NCBI GenBank assembly: GCA_033852135.1
Contig: JAWSVB010000005.1
Span: forward strand, 166,780 to 230,779
DNA length: 64,000 bases
Direction: 5' to 3'
From: QZLE01 sp033852135
GTDB taxonomy: Bacteria; Pseudomonadota; Gammaproteobacteria; QZLD01
Shown here: positions 17,979-26,362 of the stretch, one piece after another
Position numbering within the stretch: position 1 is the stretch's first letter
Layout of the letters: each line of letters begins with the position of its first letter
Notes under the pieces: model-generated
Seen by the model: only the letters and a program-made list of their open reading frames with translations
Databases searched by the model: none
Told to the model about the DNA's origin: nothing
Made by a program: the position numbers and the translations under genes

Positions 17979-18398
17979 TTAATATTCATTGTATTTTTTG
18001 TACCAAAATGCAGCTGCTAAAATAGCTAGAGTTAATAAAACACCATATTGTAAGTACCAGGTTGCATACCATACCTGGCTCTGATTAGAGCTTTCTAACA
18101 TTAATCCATAGTGTTCTTTAAATGCTGGCATATTGTTTGCCATTTCATTTAAAACCGATATCCACGAAACAAGCAGCACTCCTAGCAGTAAGAAGAAAAT
18201 TGATACCCAATACCTTTTAAGAAAAAACAATAGCGCTCCTGCAGCAATGATTGAAACTATTGAGTAGCCGATTGAGGTAGCAAGAGTGTCAAAATTTACA
18301 CCAATAGCGTTCGCATACCCATAAACCTTATATAATAAAACTGCGGTTGCAATTGCAACCACTCCTAAAATAAACCGCCATGATTCTTCTTTATCCAT
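17979..18398 (-). CDS. Hypothetical four-helix membrane protein
   Basis: Protein of 139 aa with hydrophobic segments at about residues 8-26, 42-62, 65-85 and 112-131. AAGGAG lies eight bases before the ATG. It starts the transcript that continues, after 18 bases, into the CoiA-like gene. No family recognised. Confidence 0.5.
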   Translation of the reverse strand: MDKEESWRFILGVVAIATAVLLYKVYGYANAIGVNFDTLATSIGYSIVSIIAAGALLFFLKRYWVSIFFLLLGVLLVSWISVLNEMANNMPAFKEHYGLMLESSNQSQVWYATWYLQYGVLLTLAILAAAFWYKKYNEY

Positions 18399-18744
18399 TT
18401 AGCATCTCCTTAATTATTAAATTCTGTATTGCTTAACAAAATAATCGCGTTCCATTACCAAAGTCAATTTCATTTTATCGAAAAGTACACTTTGTCTAAA
18501 ACAACGCATCAAACGTATCACACATACAGTTATTTCATGTTCTATAGAAGATGCCAAAAAGGGTTAATAAAATAAAAAGCAGGCATAATAACTGGGATGC
18601 TGTCTTTATTTGCAATGATTTATTGTGGGCGTATAATATACGCCAAGGCTAAAATAGATTATATGACTATAAAAGCCCTGTTATGCAGTTAGTATCGCAT
18701 TTATGGCAGATATTTTGTCATTTGGGCACATGCGAAAAAATAAA
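18399..18744. other. Intergenic region with 17-bp palindrome
   Basis: No ORF of note. At 18628-18644 there is a perfect palindrome with 8-base arms (GGCGTATA / TATACGCC) around one base, a possible operator or hairpin. It precedes the candidate structured RNA that follows. Otherwise AT-rich sequence without visible features. Confidence 0.35.
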
Positions 18745-18878
18745 TAGATGTTGGAGAAATTCCAAATGACAATAAGACTGCGTATGGAGGTAACTATACC
18801 TCTACGATATATCTTGCCAATCATTTTAATGATGATTCAGTAAGGATAGAAAAGAGTAGCTTTGCTACTCTTTTTTTG
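18745..18878 (+). ncRNA. Candidate structured small RNA
   Basis: Four successive hairpins on the plus strand: 18751-18765 (TTGGA/TCCAA), 18781-18806 (CGTA..GAGGTA / TACCTC..TACG), 18819-18837 (AATCAT/ATGATT) and the terminator at 18851-18873. No convincing gene lies on this strand; a 25-codon ORF (18766-18843) could instead be a leader or small peptide. The promoter is not identified. The RNA nature is inferred from the run of perfect stems ending in an intrinsic terminator. Confidence 0.35.
18851..18878 (+). terminator. Rho-independent terminator
   Basis: Perfect 10-base stem (AAAGAGTAGC / GCTACTCTTT) with a three-base TTT loop, running into seven Ts. It is a strong plus-strand terminator with no annotated plus-strand gene before it, which supports a short upstream transcript. 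Confidence 0.8.
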
Positions 18879-18934
18879 TTTTAGCCCATGAATTAGTTAA
18901 CCAGCAATTAATTTTACATACCACCTAACTATTA

Positions 18935-19450
18935 CTAAATGCTACAAGACCGTAAGTATTCATTACATGATTTATAATCGTCGCTCATTAACTTATATGA
19001 AAGTTTCCCCAGGCACATATTTAACGGGTTGTTCCTACTTAAAGCTGGAATAGCCGGTGACCTCCTAGTATTTAACATTTTGAATAGAGCTCTTAACCCA
19101 CGATGTTCAAAATCAATACTCTTACCTTTTGCTATTGCTGCAAAAGCGCGGCGCCTATGTTTTGAAACAAACTCAGCTATCGCAAGATTACAAAAAATAT
19201 CCCCGTCATAGCACTCATCACTAGCTATTTGCCTTAATAGATTCAAGCCACTACAATCCTTTGTAAAAACTTGGCACAACCCTATAAATGAAAGGTATTT
19301 GTTAGAATTAAGCGATTGCTTACCTTCTGCCCTAAACCCAAGGCTAAAAAGCTCAATAGCTTTAGCAAACTCTCTTTTGTTGAAACATTCAAATCCATCG
19401 AAAAAAAATTGTTCAAATTCGGGCAATTCTTCATAAAATTGTCTAAACAT
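18935..19450 (-). CDS. TPR-like repeat protein
   Basis: Protein of 171 aa from ATG 19450 (GGTGATC upstream; another ATG lies 12 bases earlier without a ribosome site). The N-terminal helices (FDGFECFNKREFAKAIELFS, residues 20-39) fit a tetratricopeptide repeat. The rest is helical, and the C-terminus reads SCNEYLRSCSI. A diverged copy of just this C-terminus is present at 23860-23925. Function unknown; such proteins usually mediate protein contacts. Confidence 0.5.
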   Translation of the reverse strand: MFRQFYEELPEFEQFFFDGFECFNKREFAKAIELFSLGFRAEGKQSLNSNKYLSFIGLCQVFTKDCSGLNLLRQIASDECYDGDIFCNLAIAEFVSKHRRRAFAAIAKGKSIDFEHRGLRALFKMLNTRRSPAIPALSRNNPLNMCLGKLSYKLMSDDYKSCNEYLRSCSI

Positions 19451-19606
19451 ATAGATCACCATATGAAATTAATTCTTTATAAGATTATTACTTGCCCATA
19501 AGTAATCGATATACAGAGTATATTTTATTCATTTGAACAAAAACATGAATACTGTCTCAATCAGTTAAGGTTCTTAATTAAACTCACTTGAAATCACAGT
19601 GAACTT

Positions 19607-19852
19607 TTGACATCGCTTACAAAACATGTCATTTTTATTTCTGATCATACTTAGGGATTATTAATTATGAATGAACTGGAAATAAGTCAATTAGCTGCAA
19701 ATTGGAGCGCTACATTCGCCTCAATATTTAGCATTCTGATTGCTTTTTTGGCCTATTCAGCAAATGAACGCAGCAAAAAAGATCACGCTGAAGAAGATAT
19801 AAAAAAAAACTCTAAATGCAAAAGTATGAATATGATGCAATGGGTAATGTAA
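19607..19852 (+). pseudogene. Truncated small membrane-protein gene with promoter, fused to Rhs debris
   Basis: A TTGACA -35-like box at 19607-19612 precedes ATG 19667. The first 45 or so residues (one membrane helix at about 12-30, then a charged ERSKKDHAEED stretch) look like the start of a larger membrane protein with an ATPase- or DUF-type N-terminus. At about 19815 the sequence changes into an out-of-frame Rhs-like piece, so the gene appears truncated by recombination. A short functional peptide cannot be excluded. Confidence 0.4.
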
Positions 19853-20114
19853 AACCATAAAACACCACTTGAAGATAATTCCACAATCAAAAATAGACTC
19901 CACAAGCTTTCATCCCCGCCCACCCTGGCCTCGCAGCATCCCTACTCAACCAATCAAATAGAATACCTCGAGCGAAATCCAACTTTTTCAACTTCATATT
20001 TAAGCGACCAGAACCGTCATATATGAATACGACGCGATGGGTAATCTACTAATAGTCGTACCATCGATTATTTTTACCAAAATTATGTACTACCGATCGT
20101 CTACTAATTCATGA
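19816..20114 (+). pseudogene. Rhs/YD-repeat remnants
   Basis: Two short pieces encode the same Rhs-type signature: 19816-19860 reads KYEYDAMGNVKP in frame +3, and 20004-20114 contains IYEYDAMGNLL. YD/RHS repeats commonly show Y-DxxGN. Both are bounded by stops, so no intact Rhs protein is here. The stretch between 19861 and 20003 has no ORF. The pieces look like leftovers of Rhs-locus recombination. Confidence 0.45.
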
Positions 20115-20241
20115 AATTTTGGGCTCCTATTTATATTCAAATATAGTGTCTACTTAATCAAATAAGTCTACTTTGTAGACAATTATTCCAACAATCGATT
20201 TAATACACCATTAGCATTACTATTTGAATGGAATTTTCCTC

Positions 20242-21222
20242 ATGAAAAAAAATGAGCAAATTAAGAGAAACCACCATTACATTTGGCGCCACTACCTAAA
20301 GCCTTGGACAGATGGTCGTGACATCTATTACACCACAAAAAATGGTAAGATTGCTTTAGATAGTATTAAGGGGTTAGCTGTTGAAAGAGACTTCTATAAA
20401 ATAAAACACCTTGATGAGCAAGATATTCATTATTTGCGTCGATTCGCCAGCTTCTCTCCTGAACCGATGAAAGATAATCACAATAAATATTTAGATGATT
20501 TTATCAATATTCAATCACTCATTAAAAATCTTCGTCAGAAAGGCAATAAGAAAGCTGCAAAGTTGATGAAAATTCACCAACATAACTCTTTTGAGGGGCT
20601 TCATACAATAATTGAGAATGAAGCAAAACCAGTTCTGGAACAATTAACACAAGAGAATTTTACAATTCTTGACAATTTACAGAATAAATTAGCATTTCTA
20701 TCATATATTGGCCATCAGTTAACCCGAACAAAGTCTTTAAAAGAAAGTAGCTTAAGCGCGGTACAAAGCAGGATTAATACGCCATTCGCATCAAGCATTC
20801 CTAATTATGAACTGGGTTGCAACTTAATGGAAAAAAACTGGTGGTTTCTCAGTTTTATATTTGGTACGAACATTGGCTTTAGCCTTTATATTACCAAAGA
20901 TAAGGACAACCATTCATTTTTAAGAAACAACACCATGGTACCTTTTATAACATCAGATAGACCTGTCATTAATGTCCATAAATCACTTAAGCAATTACCT
21001 AATGGTGAAGCACCAGAAAATATGGATCTATACTTTCCAATATCACCCCAAATTGCATTTATGATTAATGAATCTGATCGATACAACGATTCTATTGTAG
21101 AAATTAATGAAGAGAGTGATGTTATGGATCTAAATAAAGCAATCGCTCAAAATTCATACAGGCACACCTTTTCCAACTCCATGGATCTGCTTAAAAAATT
21201 ACAAAAACACACTAGCAAATAA
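20242..21222 (+). CDS. DUF4238 domain protein
   Basis: Protein of 326 aa from ATG 20242 (GGAA nearby; an ATG 18 bases earlier lacks a site). The N-terminal NHHYIWRHYLKPW (about residues 10-22) is the DUF4238 hallmark, normally Q-H-Y-VP-YL, and VPFITSDRPVI (about 233-243) is the second conserved block of this family. DUF4238 proteins are of unknown function, common on mobile elements and often found in defence neighbourhoods. It faces the recombinase gene convergently with an 11-base overlap. Confidence 0.7.
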   Translation: MKKNEQIKRNHHYIWRHYLKPWTDGRDIYYTTKNGKIALDSIKGLAVERDFYKIKHLDEQDIHYLRRFASFSPEPMKDNHNKYLDDFINIQSLIKNLRQKGNKKAAKLMKIHQHNSFEGLHTIIENEAKPVLEQLTQENFTILDNLQNKLAFLSYIGHQLTRTKSLKESSLSAVQSRINTPFASSIPNYELGCNLMEKNWWFLSFIFGTNIGFSLYITKDKDNHSFLRNNTMVPFITSDRPVINVHKSLKQLPNGEAPENMDLYFPISPQIAFMINESDRYNDSIVEINEESDVMDLNKAIAQNSYRHTFSNSMDLLKKLQKHTSK

Positions 21223-21892
21223 ATTTCTTTGCTTCACTCATTCCTATTGATGTACTATTTGGACTTGAAAACTGTACATCTTTCAAAAGATGACCAACTT
21301 CCGGCATTAATACTTGGGTATAGACTTCAGTTGATTCAATACCGGTATGGCCTAGCAGACCAGCTACAACCTTTAGCTCAATGCCATGAATAAGATGATT
21401 GATTGCATAACTATGTCTAAACGTCTTGCTTGATATACCCTCAAAAGCTTCTGTACCAATTTTTTCAGCAATCCTTTTGATCTTCTTGTTAACCCCTCGA
21501 TCTGTAACCTGCCAGATTTGAGCTTTGGGTGTGATTTTCTTGGTTGATTCGTTCATTCTTGTATAAATATAACGTTTCATTTGTGCGATATATTCTCGAT
21601 CATGCAGAGGTATAAATCGAACATCGGTTTGATCACCTGAAGGTTTAAGATTTGGCAACATGATATGCGCACTGTCATCTTCAAGATAGAAATCAGATGG
21701 CGTAAGCTTAAGTACTTCATTAATACGAGACCCACTTACCCACATTGTGTAAAACAGATAATAGTCATCTAATTTTTCACAGATATCCAGGAACTGAAGT
21801 ATTTCAGGATAAAGCAAGTACTTTGGAAGACGCTTGCAGGTAGCAAGAGCAATAGGGCGGTTTTTGATTAATCTATCCCACTCTATTTGCAT
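21212..21892 (-). CDS. Small tyrosine recombinase
   Basis: Site-specific recombinase of 226 aa containing the catalytic domain with little N-terminal arm-binding region, like plasmid resolvases or XerC/D-like proteins. Visible catalytic elements: Arg in SGSRINEVL (about residue 50), RH in SSKTFRHSYA (about 160; the usual first His is Ser), His in GLLGHTGIES and the nucleophile in TEVYTQV (about 193). The substitution may reduce but need not abolish activity. ATG 21892 is preceded by GGTTGG. It overlaps the stop region of the upstream membrane gene. Confidence 0.72.
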   Translation of the reverse strand: MQIEWDRLIKNRPIALATCKRLPKYLLYPEILQFLDICEKLDDYYLFYTMWVSGSRINEVLKLTPSDFYLEDDSAHIMLPNLKPSGDQTDVRFIPLHDREYIAQMKRYIYTRMNESTKKITPKAQIWQVTDRGVNKKIKRIAEKIGTEAFEGISSKTFRHSYAINHLIHGIELKVVAGLLGHTGIESTEVYTQVLMPEVGHLLKDVQFSSPNSTSIGMSEAKKFIC

Positions 21893-21893
21893 C

Positions 21894-22607
21894 TTAATTA
21901 CCAACCTGATTTTCTATGTGTTGCTGGCGTAATTTATATATATCTTCTATATGAAGAATTTTCTTCAGCTTCTCTACCATATTGAATAGATGAACATAAG
22001 ATTCACCATTGTCATTAATAACCTCTTTTAAACCATATAACTGACGAATTACTTTAAGCTGTTCTTTTTCAAACGTCTCTTTATCCTCTTTGCTGTTTGC
22101 ATGAGCAATTTTTTCTTCCTTAATAGAGATTATTAAAAAGCAGGTCTCAAAAACTTCTAGCTCATTGCTAACGTCTGATTTCAACCACATTAAATAATTT
22201 CTTCGAATATCTTTTAACTGATCAGCATATTCTTTAAATGTACCATAAGACGTTTTTGCAAAAGAAAAGCTTTGCAGCTTTTCTATATACTTTTCACAAA
22301 ACTCAGCATATTTTTTAAATGCATGTTCAGACATGTAAGAGGTAAAGGCTAGTGAAAAACCTTGATCATTTTTTTGTATCTCTAGCTTACGCTTATGGCT
22401 TTCATTATCTCGAATAATTTGTACGACCAACCCAACTGCCGCTGCTCCTCCAGGAAAAGCAATAATTATCTGAGCGATTTCTTTAATATCAAAAGTCAGG
22501 CTTACAATAACGCTGATAATAAAAACACCAGTGAGCAAACCATAAAGCCAGGTGTTTTTTCCTATCTCGCCCCAAAAAGTGATTTTTTGATTTTCAGGTG
22601 CATTCAT
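21894..22607 (-). CDS. Hypothetical two-helix membrane protein
   Basis: Protein of 237 aa. Two hydrophobic helices (about residues 18-38 and 43-63) are followed by a long, charged, mainly helical cytoplasmic domain (65-237). No family recognised. The layout of two helices plus a soluble sensor or effector domain occurs in several defence effectors, but there is no direct evidence for that. It starts 6 bases after the small gene upstream, and its stop abuts the recombinase start. Confidence 0.5.
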   Translation of the reverse strand: MNAPENQKITFWGEIGKNTWLYGLLTGVFIISVIVSLTFDIKEIAQIIIAFPGGAAAVGLVVQIIRDNESHKRKLEIQKNDQGFSLAFTSYMSEHAFKKYAEFCEKYIEKLQSFSFAKTSYGTFKEYADQLKDIRRNYLMWLKSDVSNELEVFETCFLIISIKEEKIAHANSKEDKETFEKEQLKVIRQLYGLKEVINDNGESYVHLFNMVEKLKKILHIEDIYKLRQQHIENQVGN

Positions 22608-22613
22608 AGCTTA

Positions 22614-22931
22614 TTAACTCATGTCCATACTAGATGATTCTGAAGGGACGTAATGGAAACTATAATGAAGATTTTCGAGTCGCGTTAGTTTTTCTTGGTA
22701 GCACTGATCGCTTTCCAGTCCTTCCTTAAGTGTGTCGTAATCGAGCATATTTTCTTGCATCTCATAATCAAGGATTTTTCCAATTCTACTTTCAACTTCA
22801 GCCATTGTTCCAAAAGCGTCAATATAGATTTCTCCCATAAATAAAGCGTACCCGATTAAATTTTCTTTAATAATATCTCCACTTTCATCGGTTACGAATT
22901 CGATTATTTTAGAAACTCTAAATTTGGCCAT
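22614..22931 (-). CDS. Hypothetical small protein
   Basis: Soluble acidic protein of 105 aa, co-directional with and 6 bases upstream of the two-helix membrane protein gene. No motif recognised. The ribosome site is weak (GGAT). Coding support is operon spacing and the lack of a competing frame. Confidence 0.45.
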   Translation of the reverse strand: MAKFRVSKIIEFVTDESGDIIKENLIGYALFMGEIYIDAFGTMAEVESRIGKILDYEMQENMLDYDTLKEGLESDQCYQEKLTRLENLHYSFHYVPSESSSMDMS

Positions 22932-22998
22932 TTAAAAAATCCTTTTTAGTGTAATTTTTAGCTTATAGTTCTTATTTTAGTGTAAATAGGAACTATAG

Positions 22999-23178
22999 CA
23001 AGTATATATTAACAACCTGGTCAGCCGCCCTGGAGGATCTGCAGCTGCAGCCGGTGATCGATGGCCAAGAGGGTATGTTGTTGAAATATCAATGGATCTA
23101 AAAACAGGAAAACCTCCCTACCAATTTCGAAAGGCTGGTTCCGAGTCTTGGGGGAAAGCGGAACTTTTTGTGAAATAA
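22999..23178 (+). pseudogene. C-terminal gene fragment, possibly of a polymorphic toxin
   Basis: Open segment of 59 codons with no start codon, ending at TAA 23176. It encodes SRPGGSAAAAGDRWPRG followed by a compact domain end (QFRKAGSESWGKAELFVK). Base composition is clearly richer in G/C than the flanks, and the reading frame begins abruptly after stops, so this is the tail of a transferred gene. The linker-plus-short-domain look and the Rhs pieces nearby suggest a toxin C-terminus, which is an inference. Confidence 0.4.
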
Positions 23179-23396
23179 GCGCCGCTTATGATGATAATTA
23201 TTTATCCTCGCGGATCGATTGCAATTAATATAGATTGAGCGGTATTTGACTGAGGGCTGGCTCACAGCATAGACATTAACTGCTTAATACCCCTTGAAAA
23301 AAAATCTGTGATGTTTATCGTTATTAGCAGTTACGACAAAAAGGATATTCATAGAGCAACTCAACATTAAACAACTAATCTATTACGGAGATAATT

Positions 23397-23472
23397 ATGA
23401 AAAAGCCAGATCGTATTACATTGATTTTATCGGGAGAGGTTGAAAGGTAACTACTCCCATAGTTACCTTTCA
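23397..23472 (+). other. Micro-ORF followed by long hairpin
   Basis: ATG 23397 has GGAG seven bases upstream and encodes 17 residues (MKKPDRITLILSGEVER). Its stop lies inside a perfect 13-base stem (23441-23453 / 23460-23472, arms ending GAAAGGTAACTA and complement) with a six-base loop. No T-tract follows, so it may be an RNA-stability or attenuation element rather than a terminator. The ORF may be a leader peptide. Confidence 0.35.
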
Positions 23473-23638
23473 TCATAAATTCACCAAGCCTGAAAGGAAT
23501 GGATCTATTATGTACCGACACATGTGTCAGTAAAGAACAATTGCAGTATAACTTGCAAGCAACTTAACTTACAATATAATTTGCAATTAACGAATGATCT
23601 GTCTTTTCAGGCTCCAATATTTTATTACGGAGGTTGAA

Positions 23639-23803
23639 ATGCTCACTAACAAGCGAAACAAAAAGATTTCAATGACTATTGCAATCATTGGCGCTGTTGG
23701 AATAACTATCGGTACGCTCATTGATTTTGATTTTAACAATGAAAATACCGAAATACAGTCTGATAAAGAAATACACTCTCTATTTTATATAGAGATTACC
23801 TAA
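23639..23803 (+). CDS. Hypothetical small membrane peptide
   Basis: Peptide of 54 aa from ATG 23639, with a strong GGAGG seven bases upstream. A basic N-terminus (NKRNKK) precedes one membrane helix (about residues 12-28) and an acidic tail. A strong terminator follows its stop. Function unknown; size and topology would fit a toxin-like or regulatory membrane peptide. Confidence 0.5.
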   Translation: MLTNKRNKKISMTIAIIGAVGITIGTLIDFDFNNENTEIQSDKEIHSLFYIEIT

Positions 23804-23808
23804 AACTT

Positions 23809-23848
23809 AGATAAACTACACCCCTCTCGGGGTGTGGTTTATCTTTAG
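23809..23848 (+). terminator. Intrinsic terminator after the membrane peptide gene
   Basis: A 16-base stem (23809-23824 / 23829-23844, one T-G wobble) with a TCTC loop, followed by TTTAG. It closes the small transcript that begins before 23639 and may work in both directions. Confidence 0.7.
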
Positions 23849-23859
23849 TACTGTTTATT

Positions 23860-23925
23860 CTAGTTTATCGCAAAAGACCGCAAATATTCACTACATGAGT
23901 TGCAGGAATTAGGGTCAGATATGAC
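23860..23925 (-). pseudogene. C-terminal remnant of a TPR-protein paralogue
   Basis: In the minus strand this segment encodes DPNSCNSCSEYLRSFAIN followed by a stop. It matches the last residues of the TPR-like protein at 18935-19450 (SCNEYLRSCSI), and the underlying DNA is similar. There is no open frame further upstream. It is therefore the tail of a lost or recombined paralogue. Confidence 0.5.
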
Positions 23926-23960
23926 AAAATGCGTAAAACTTACATCACAGGAGATTCAAA

Positions 23961-24194
23961 ATGGATAAATTAGATAGTTTATCTATCCCTATGATTATGC
24001 GAGATTGGAAATTTATTATAAAAAATTTAGAAGAGAAACTATCTGCAAATATGGCTGTTGATTTGGAATCAGTTGATGAAGATGAGTCTGCAGATATTTG
24101 TGAAGATATAGACCGAATTGAAGGTGTGCTAGGTTACTTAAGATCCGAGTTCAATAAAGAGTATGGGAACAATCTTTATAATTTTCTCCACTAA
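23961..24194 (+). CDS. Hypothetical small acidic protein
   Basis: Soluble, acidic protein of 77 aa with a clear AGGAG at eight bases before ATG 23961. Predicted helical (ESVDEDESADICEDIDRIEG). No family recognised. It stands alone between the TPR remnant and the protease pair; an antitoxin or immunity-type role is possible but unsupported. Confidence 0.45.
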   Translation: MDKLDSLSIPMIMRDWKFIIKNLEEKLSANMAVDLESVDEDESADICEDIDRIEGVLGYLRSEFNKEYGNNLYNFLH

Positions 24195-24406
24195 ATTCCG
24201 GGCATATCACTAGGCTGCTTACAGCTACAGAAGTTCCTTTATCGATACATCCTCAGACTCCTCCAGCATATCAGCCAGTGCTTTATATATTTAATTTATT
24301 ACCTATTATACTCCCCAGAATTCCAGACCATTATCACAACGGATTATTAGCTGAAGATAGATTTAGAGAAAAGAAAGTCTCCAACAATAACCTTATGTTG
24401 AAAGAT

Positions 24407-24739
24407 TTAATCTTTACAACAAAAAGAGTCAATCCCAAGCAAAACAATAAGGGCTGCAATGGAAGCAACAGGAATACCAATACCAATTGCAGATATAGTA
24501 TCTGAAAGTATAAAAAAAAGTTTATCTATATTTTTTTCTTGAGTTAATTTGCTTTTTACATCACCTTTATTAAGAGCTGAGCATATAGTTTTTTTATGCT
24601 TATTTACTAAAGATTTGCCAAGTGCAATTAGCCGTTTAGTATCTTTTATAAACGCTTCAGATTGTACATATTCTGAAAGAGCAATCTGAATATATAAGTC
24701 ATCAGCAGATTTGTTCCTATAAGAAGCATATTCATTCAT
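24407..24739 (-). CDS. Small C-terminally anchored membrane protein
   Basis: Protein of 110 aa: a soluble helical part (residues 1-70) then one hydrophobic stretch (about 74-102, IGIGIPVASIAALIVLLG) ending SFCCKD. It overlaps the metalloprotease gene by eight bases, so the two are translationally coupled and probably functionally linked. Family not recognised. Its layout suits a membrane effector or a protease partner. Confidence 0.55.
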   Translation of the reverse strand: MNEYASYRNKSADDLYIQIALSEYVQSEAFIKDTKRLIALGKSLVNKHKKTICSALNKGDVKSKLTQEKNIDKLFFILSDTISAIGIGIPVASIAALIVLLGIDSFCCKD

Positions 24740-25751
24740 GTTTTATCGCCTGAAAGTTCTGTTCAATATCATGGAGCATTTTATTATAGTTACCTGCATC
24801 GTATTCTGGTGATGCTTTATAAATATTTAACAAATGTTTTATTCGCTCGAATGGATGAGGGTGGCTACTATTCTCAGATAGATCTCGGTATACAATAGTA
24901 TTAAATAGATAGTAGATTAACAAGTATAGTACGTTAGCATACTCTCCACTAAAGTCACCAGGGCGATATCTAACTATGTGATTATATGCAAATTCATCGG
25001 CAAAAAATTCATTTTGATGGTTTTCAACTGCAAACTCATCTAATTCATGATGAAAAGCTGTTTTTTTGAAGTTTTCCTCAACAAGATCACCATTTATATA
25101 ATGCCCAATTTCATGGAGTATAATAAATTCATATACGACCTCAAGTATTGGCATCATACTTAGACTAAGATGTGCAAACTCTTCAGAATTGGAATTAATA
25201 TCAAAATTATCATGTGCTTCTCTTTGGGTTTTTTTAAATTGCTCATGAAGTTTAATTGCTTCACATGAACTAATTGGTTGAGAATTCAATGAAAAACATT
25301 GCGGATACATAGGTGCAAGAGAAGTTAAAACAAAGTACTTAATATAAGTTATCAATTCAGAGGTAATCAAAGTAGCTAAATACCCACTTTTACTCTCCTT
25401 AATAATAAAAGCGGCATAATCACTATTCATAATTGAACCAAAAGACATTTTGTTTATTATTTCTTGCTTGATTTGTTCAGGAAGATAAAAAAGAACATGA
25501 GAAGAATAATAATCAACAACATCTTGACTGAAAAAAAACTCCATGCTTGTATACTGCTTTTCCACAACTCCGTATTTATTAGACAAATAGTTATTATAGA
25601 AAGAACTAAACTTTCCTTCAGGCAGTTTTTGATATGGGGACTTCTTTGAGTTTGGAAATTTTCTTATTATCTCAGACTTGGCTGATATCATTTCCCCGAA
25701 AAAGAAGGTGTCTTGTAAATATATTAAGTATTCATGAGGACAAGCAAACAT
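24732..25751 (-). CDS. M48-like zinc metalloprotease
   Basis: Soluble protein of 339 aa. The zinc site reads FIILHEIGHYING (HEXXH, about residue 212), with a downstream third-ligand candidate in NEFFADEFAY (about 249) and a C-terminal SHPHPFERI (about 307) like the HPP-R segment of M48 peptidases. No membrane helices are visible, unlike HtpX. The same three-part signature occurs in the gene at 52423. It is coupled to the small membrane protein gene, suggesting a protease-effector pair. Substrate unknown. Confidence 0.65.
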   Translation of the reverse strand: MFACPHEYLIYLQDTFFFGEMISAKSEIIRKFPNSKKSPYQKLPEGKFSSFYNNYLSNKYGVVEKQYTSMEFFFSQDVVDYYSSHVLFYLPEQIKQEIINKMSFGSIMNSDYAAFIIKESKSGYLATLITSELITYIKYFVLTSLAPMYPQCFSLNSQPISSCEAIKLHEQFKKTQREAHDNFDINSNSEEFAHLSLSMMPILEVVYEFIILHEIGHYINGDLVEENFKKTAFHHELDEFAVENHQNEFFADEFAYNHIVRYRPGDFSGEYANVLYLLIYYLFNTIVYRDLSENSSHPHPFERIKHLLNIYKASPEYDAGNYNKMLHDIEQNFQAIKHE

Positions 25752-26060
25752 AATAATCCATGTTTAAATGAAATTTTCACCTTAGCGCTACTATAAGGTT
25801 CAGTTTTTACATCATAAATAAATTTATACGAAATTGCTAAGATAAAAATCTCATAATAACATCTTTACAAACCTCCTCCTCATGATTTTATAAATGAAGA
25901 TAATTAAGAACCTTATCGGCAGCTTACAAAAAATCAACTCTACAAAGGCAAAGCTACGAGTATAAATGCATATAATTCAAAATATTAAGCATAGCATCTA
26001 TTTACGATTAAGTTTTTCATAATTTGTTATGTGTATTATTTCCCCGTTGTTTTCCGTCGT
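25752..26060. other. Intergenic region, nothing recognised
   Basis: About 310 bases of AT-rich sequence upstream of the protease gene and downstream of the small exported-protein gene. I see no ORF with a ribosome site, no strong hairpin and no repeat. It must contain the promoter for the protease pair. Confidence 0.4.
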
Positions 26061-26342
26061 TTATTTGCCTTTATTCCTATATTTCAATACCCTAAAAGAC
26101 TCTTTATTAAACCTACATAAGATCTTTGACGGTAAACCTTGAGGAAGCTCAATTACCTTAATTGTTTCCAGGTGGCAGTGGTATACCTGGTTAAAGTATT
26201 TTAGATTAACATCAAACAAGTCACCTTCTTCACACTCTGCAGCATCTTTACATACAAAGCGTGGTTGCCCATGTTTCTCATAAATCGCATATGAAGAAGT
26301 GGACAAAGTTAGTAGTGCTAATAAAAATAATGCTTTTTTCAT
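26061..26342 (-). CDS. Hypothetical exported small protein
   Basis: Protein of 93 aa from ATG 26342, preceded by GGTGAGGG. A signal peptide (residues 1-19, ending SYA) leads a small domain with four cysteines (CKDAAEC, CHLE and CRF), probably forming two disulfides in the periplasm. Family not recognised. It follows the Abi_C gene by about 20 bases. Confidence 0.5.
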   Translation of the reverse strand: MKKALFLLALLTLSTSSYAIYEKHGQPRFVCKDAAECEEGDLFDVNLKYFNQVYHCHLETIKVIELPQGLPSKILCRFNKESFRVLKYRNKGK

Positions 26343-26362
26343 ATCCCTCACCTGTTTTCCGT

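Noticed and set aside
22980..23200. attC-type integron cassette site suggested by TTAACAACC
   Set aside because: Only a short match; no paired R/L boxes or palindromic attC structure, and no integron integrase or cassette array nearby.
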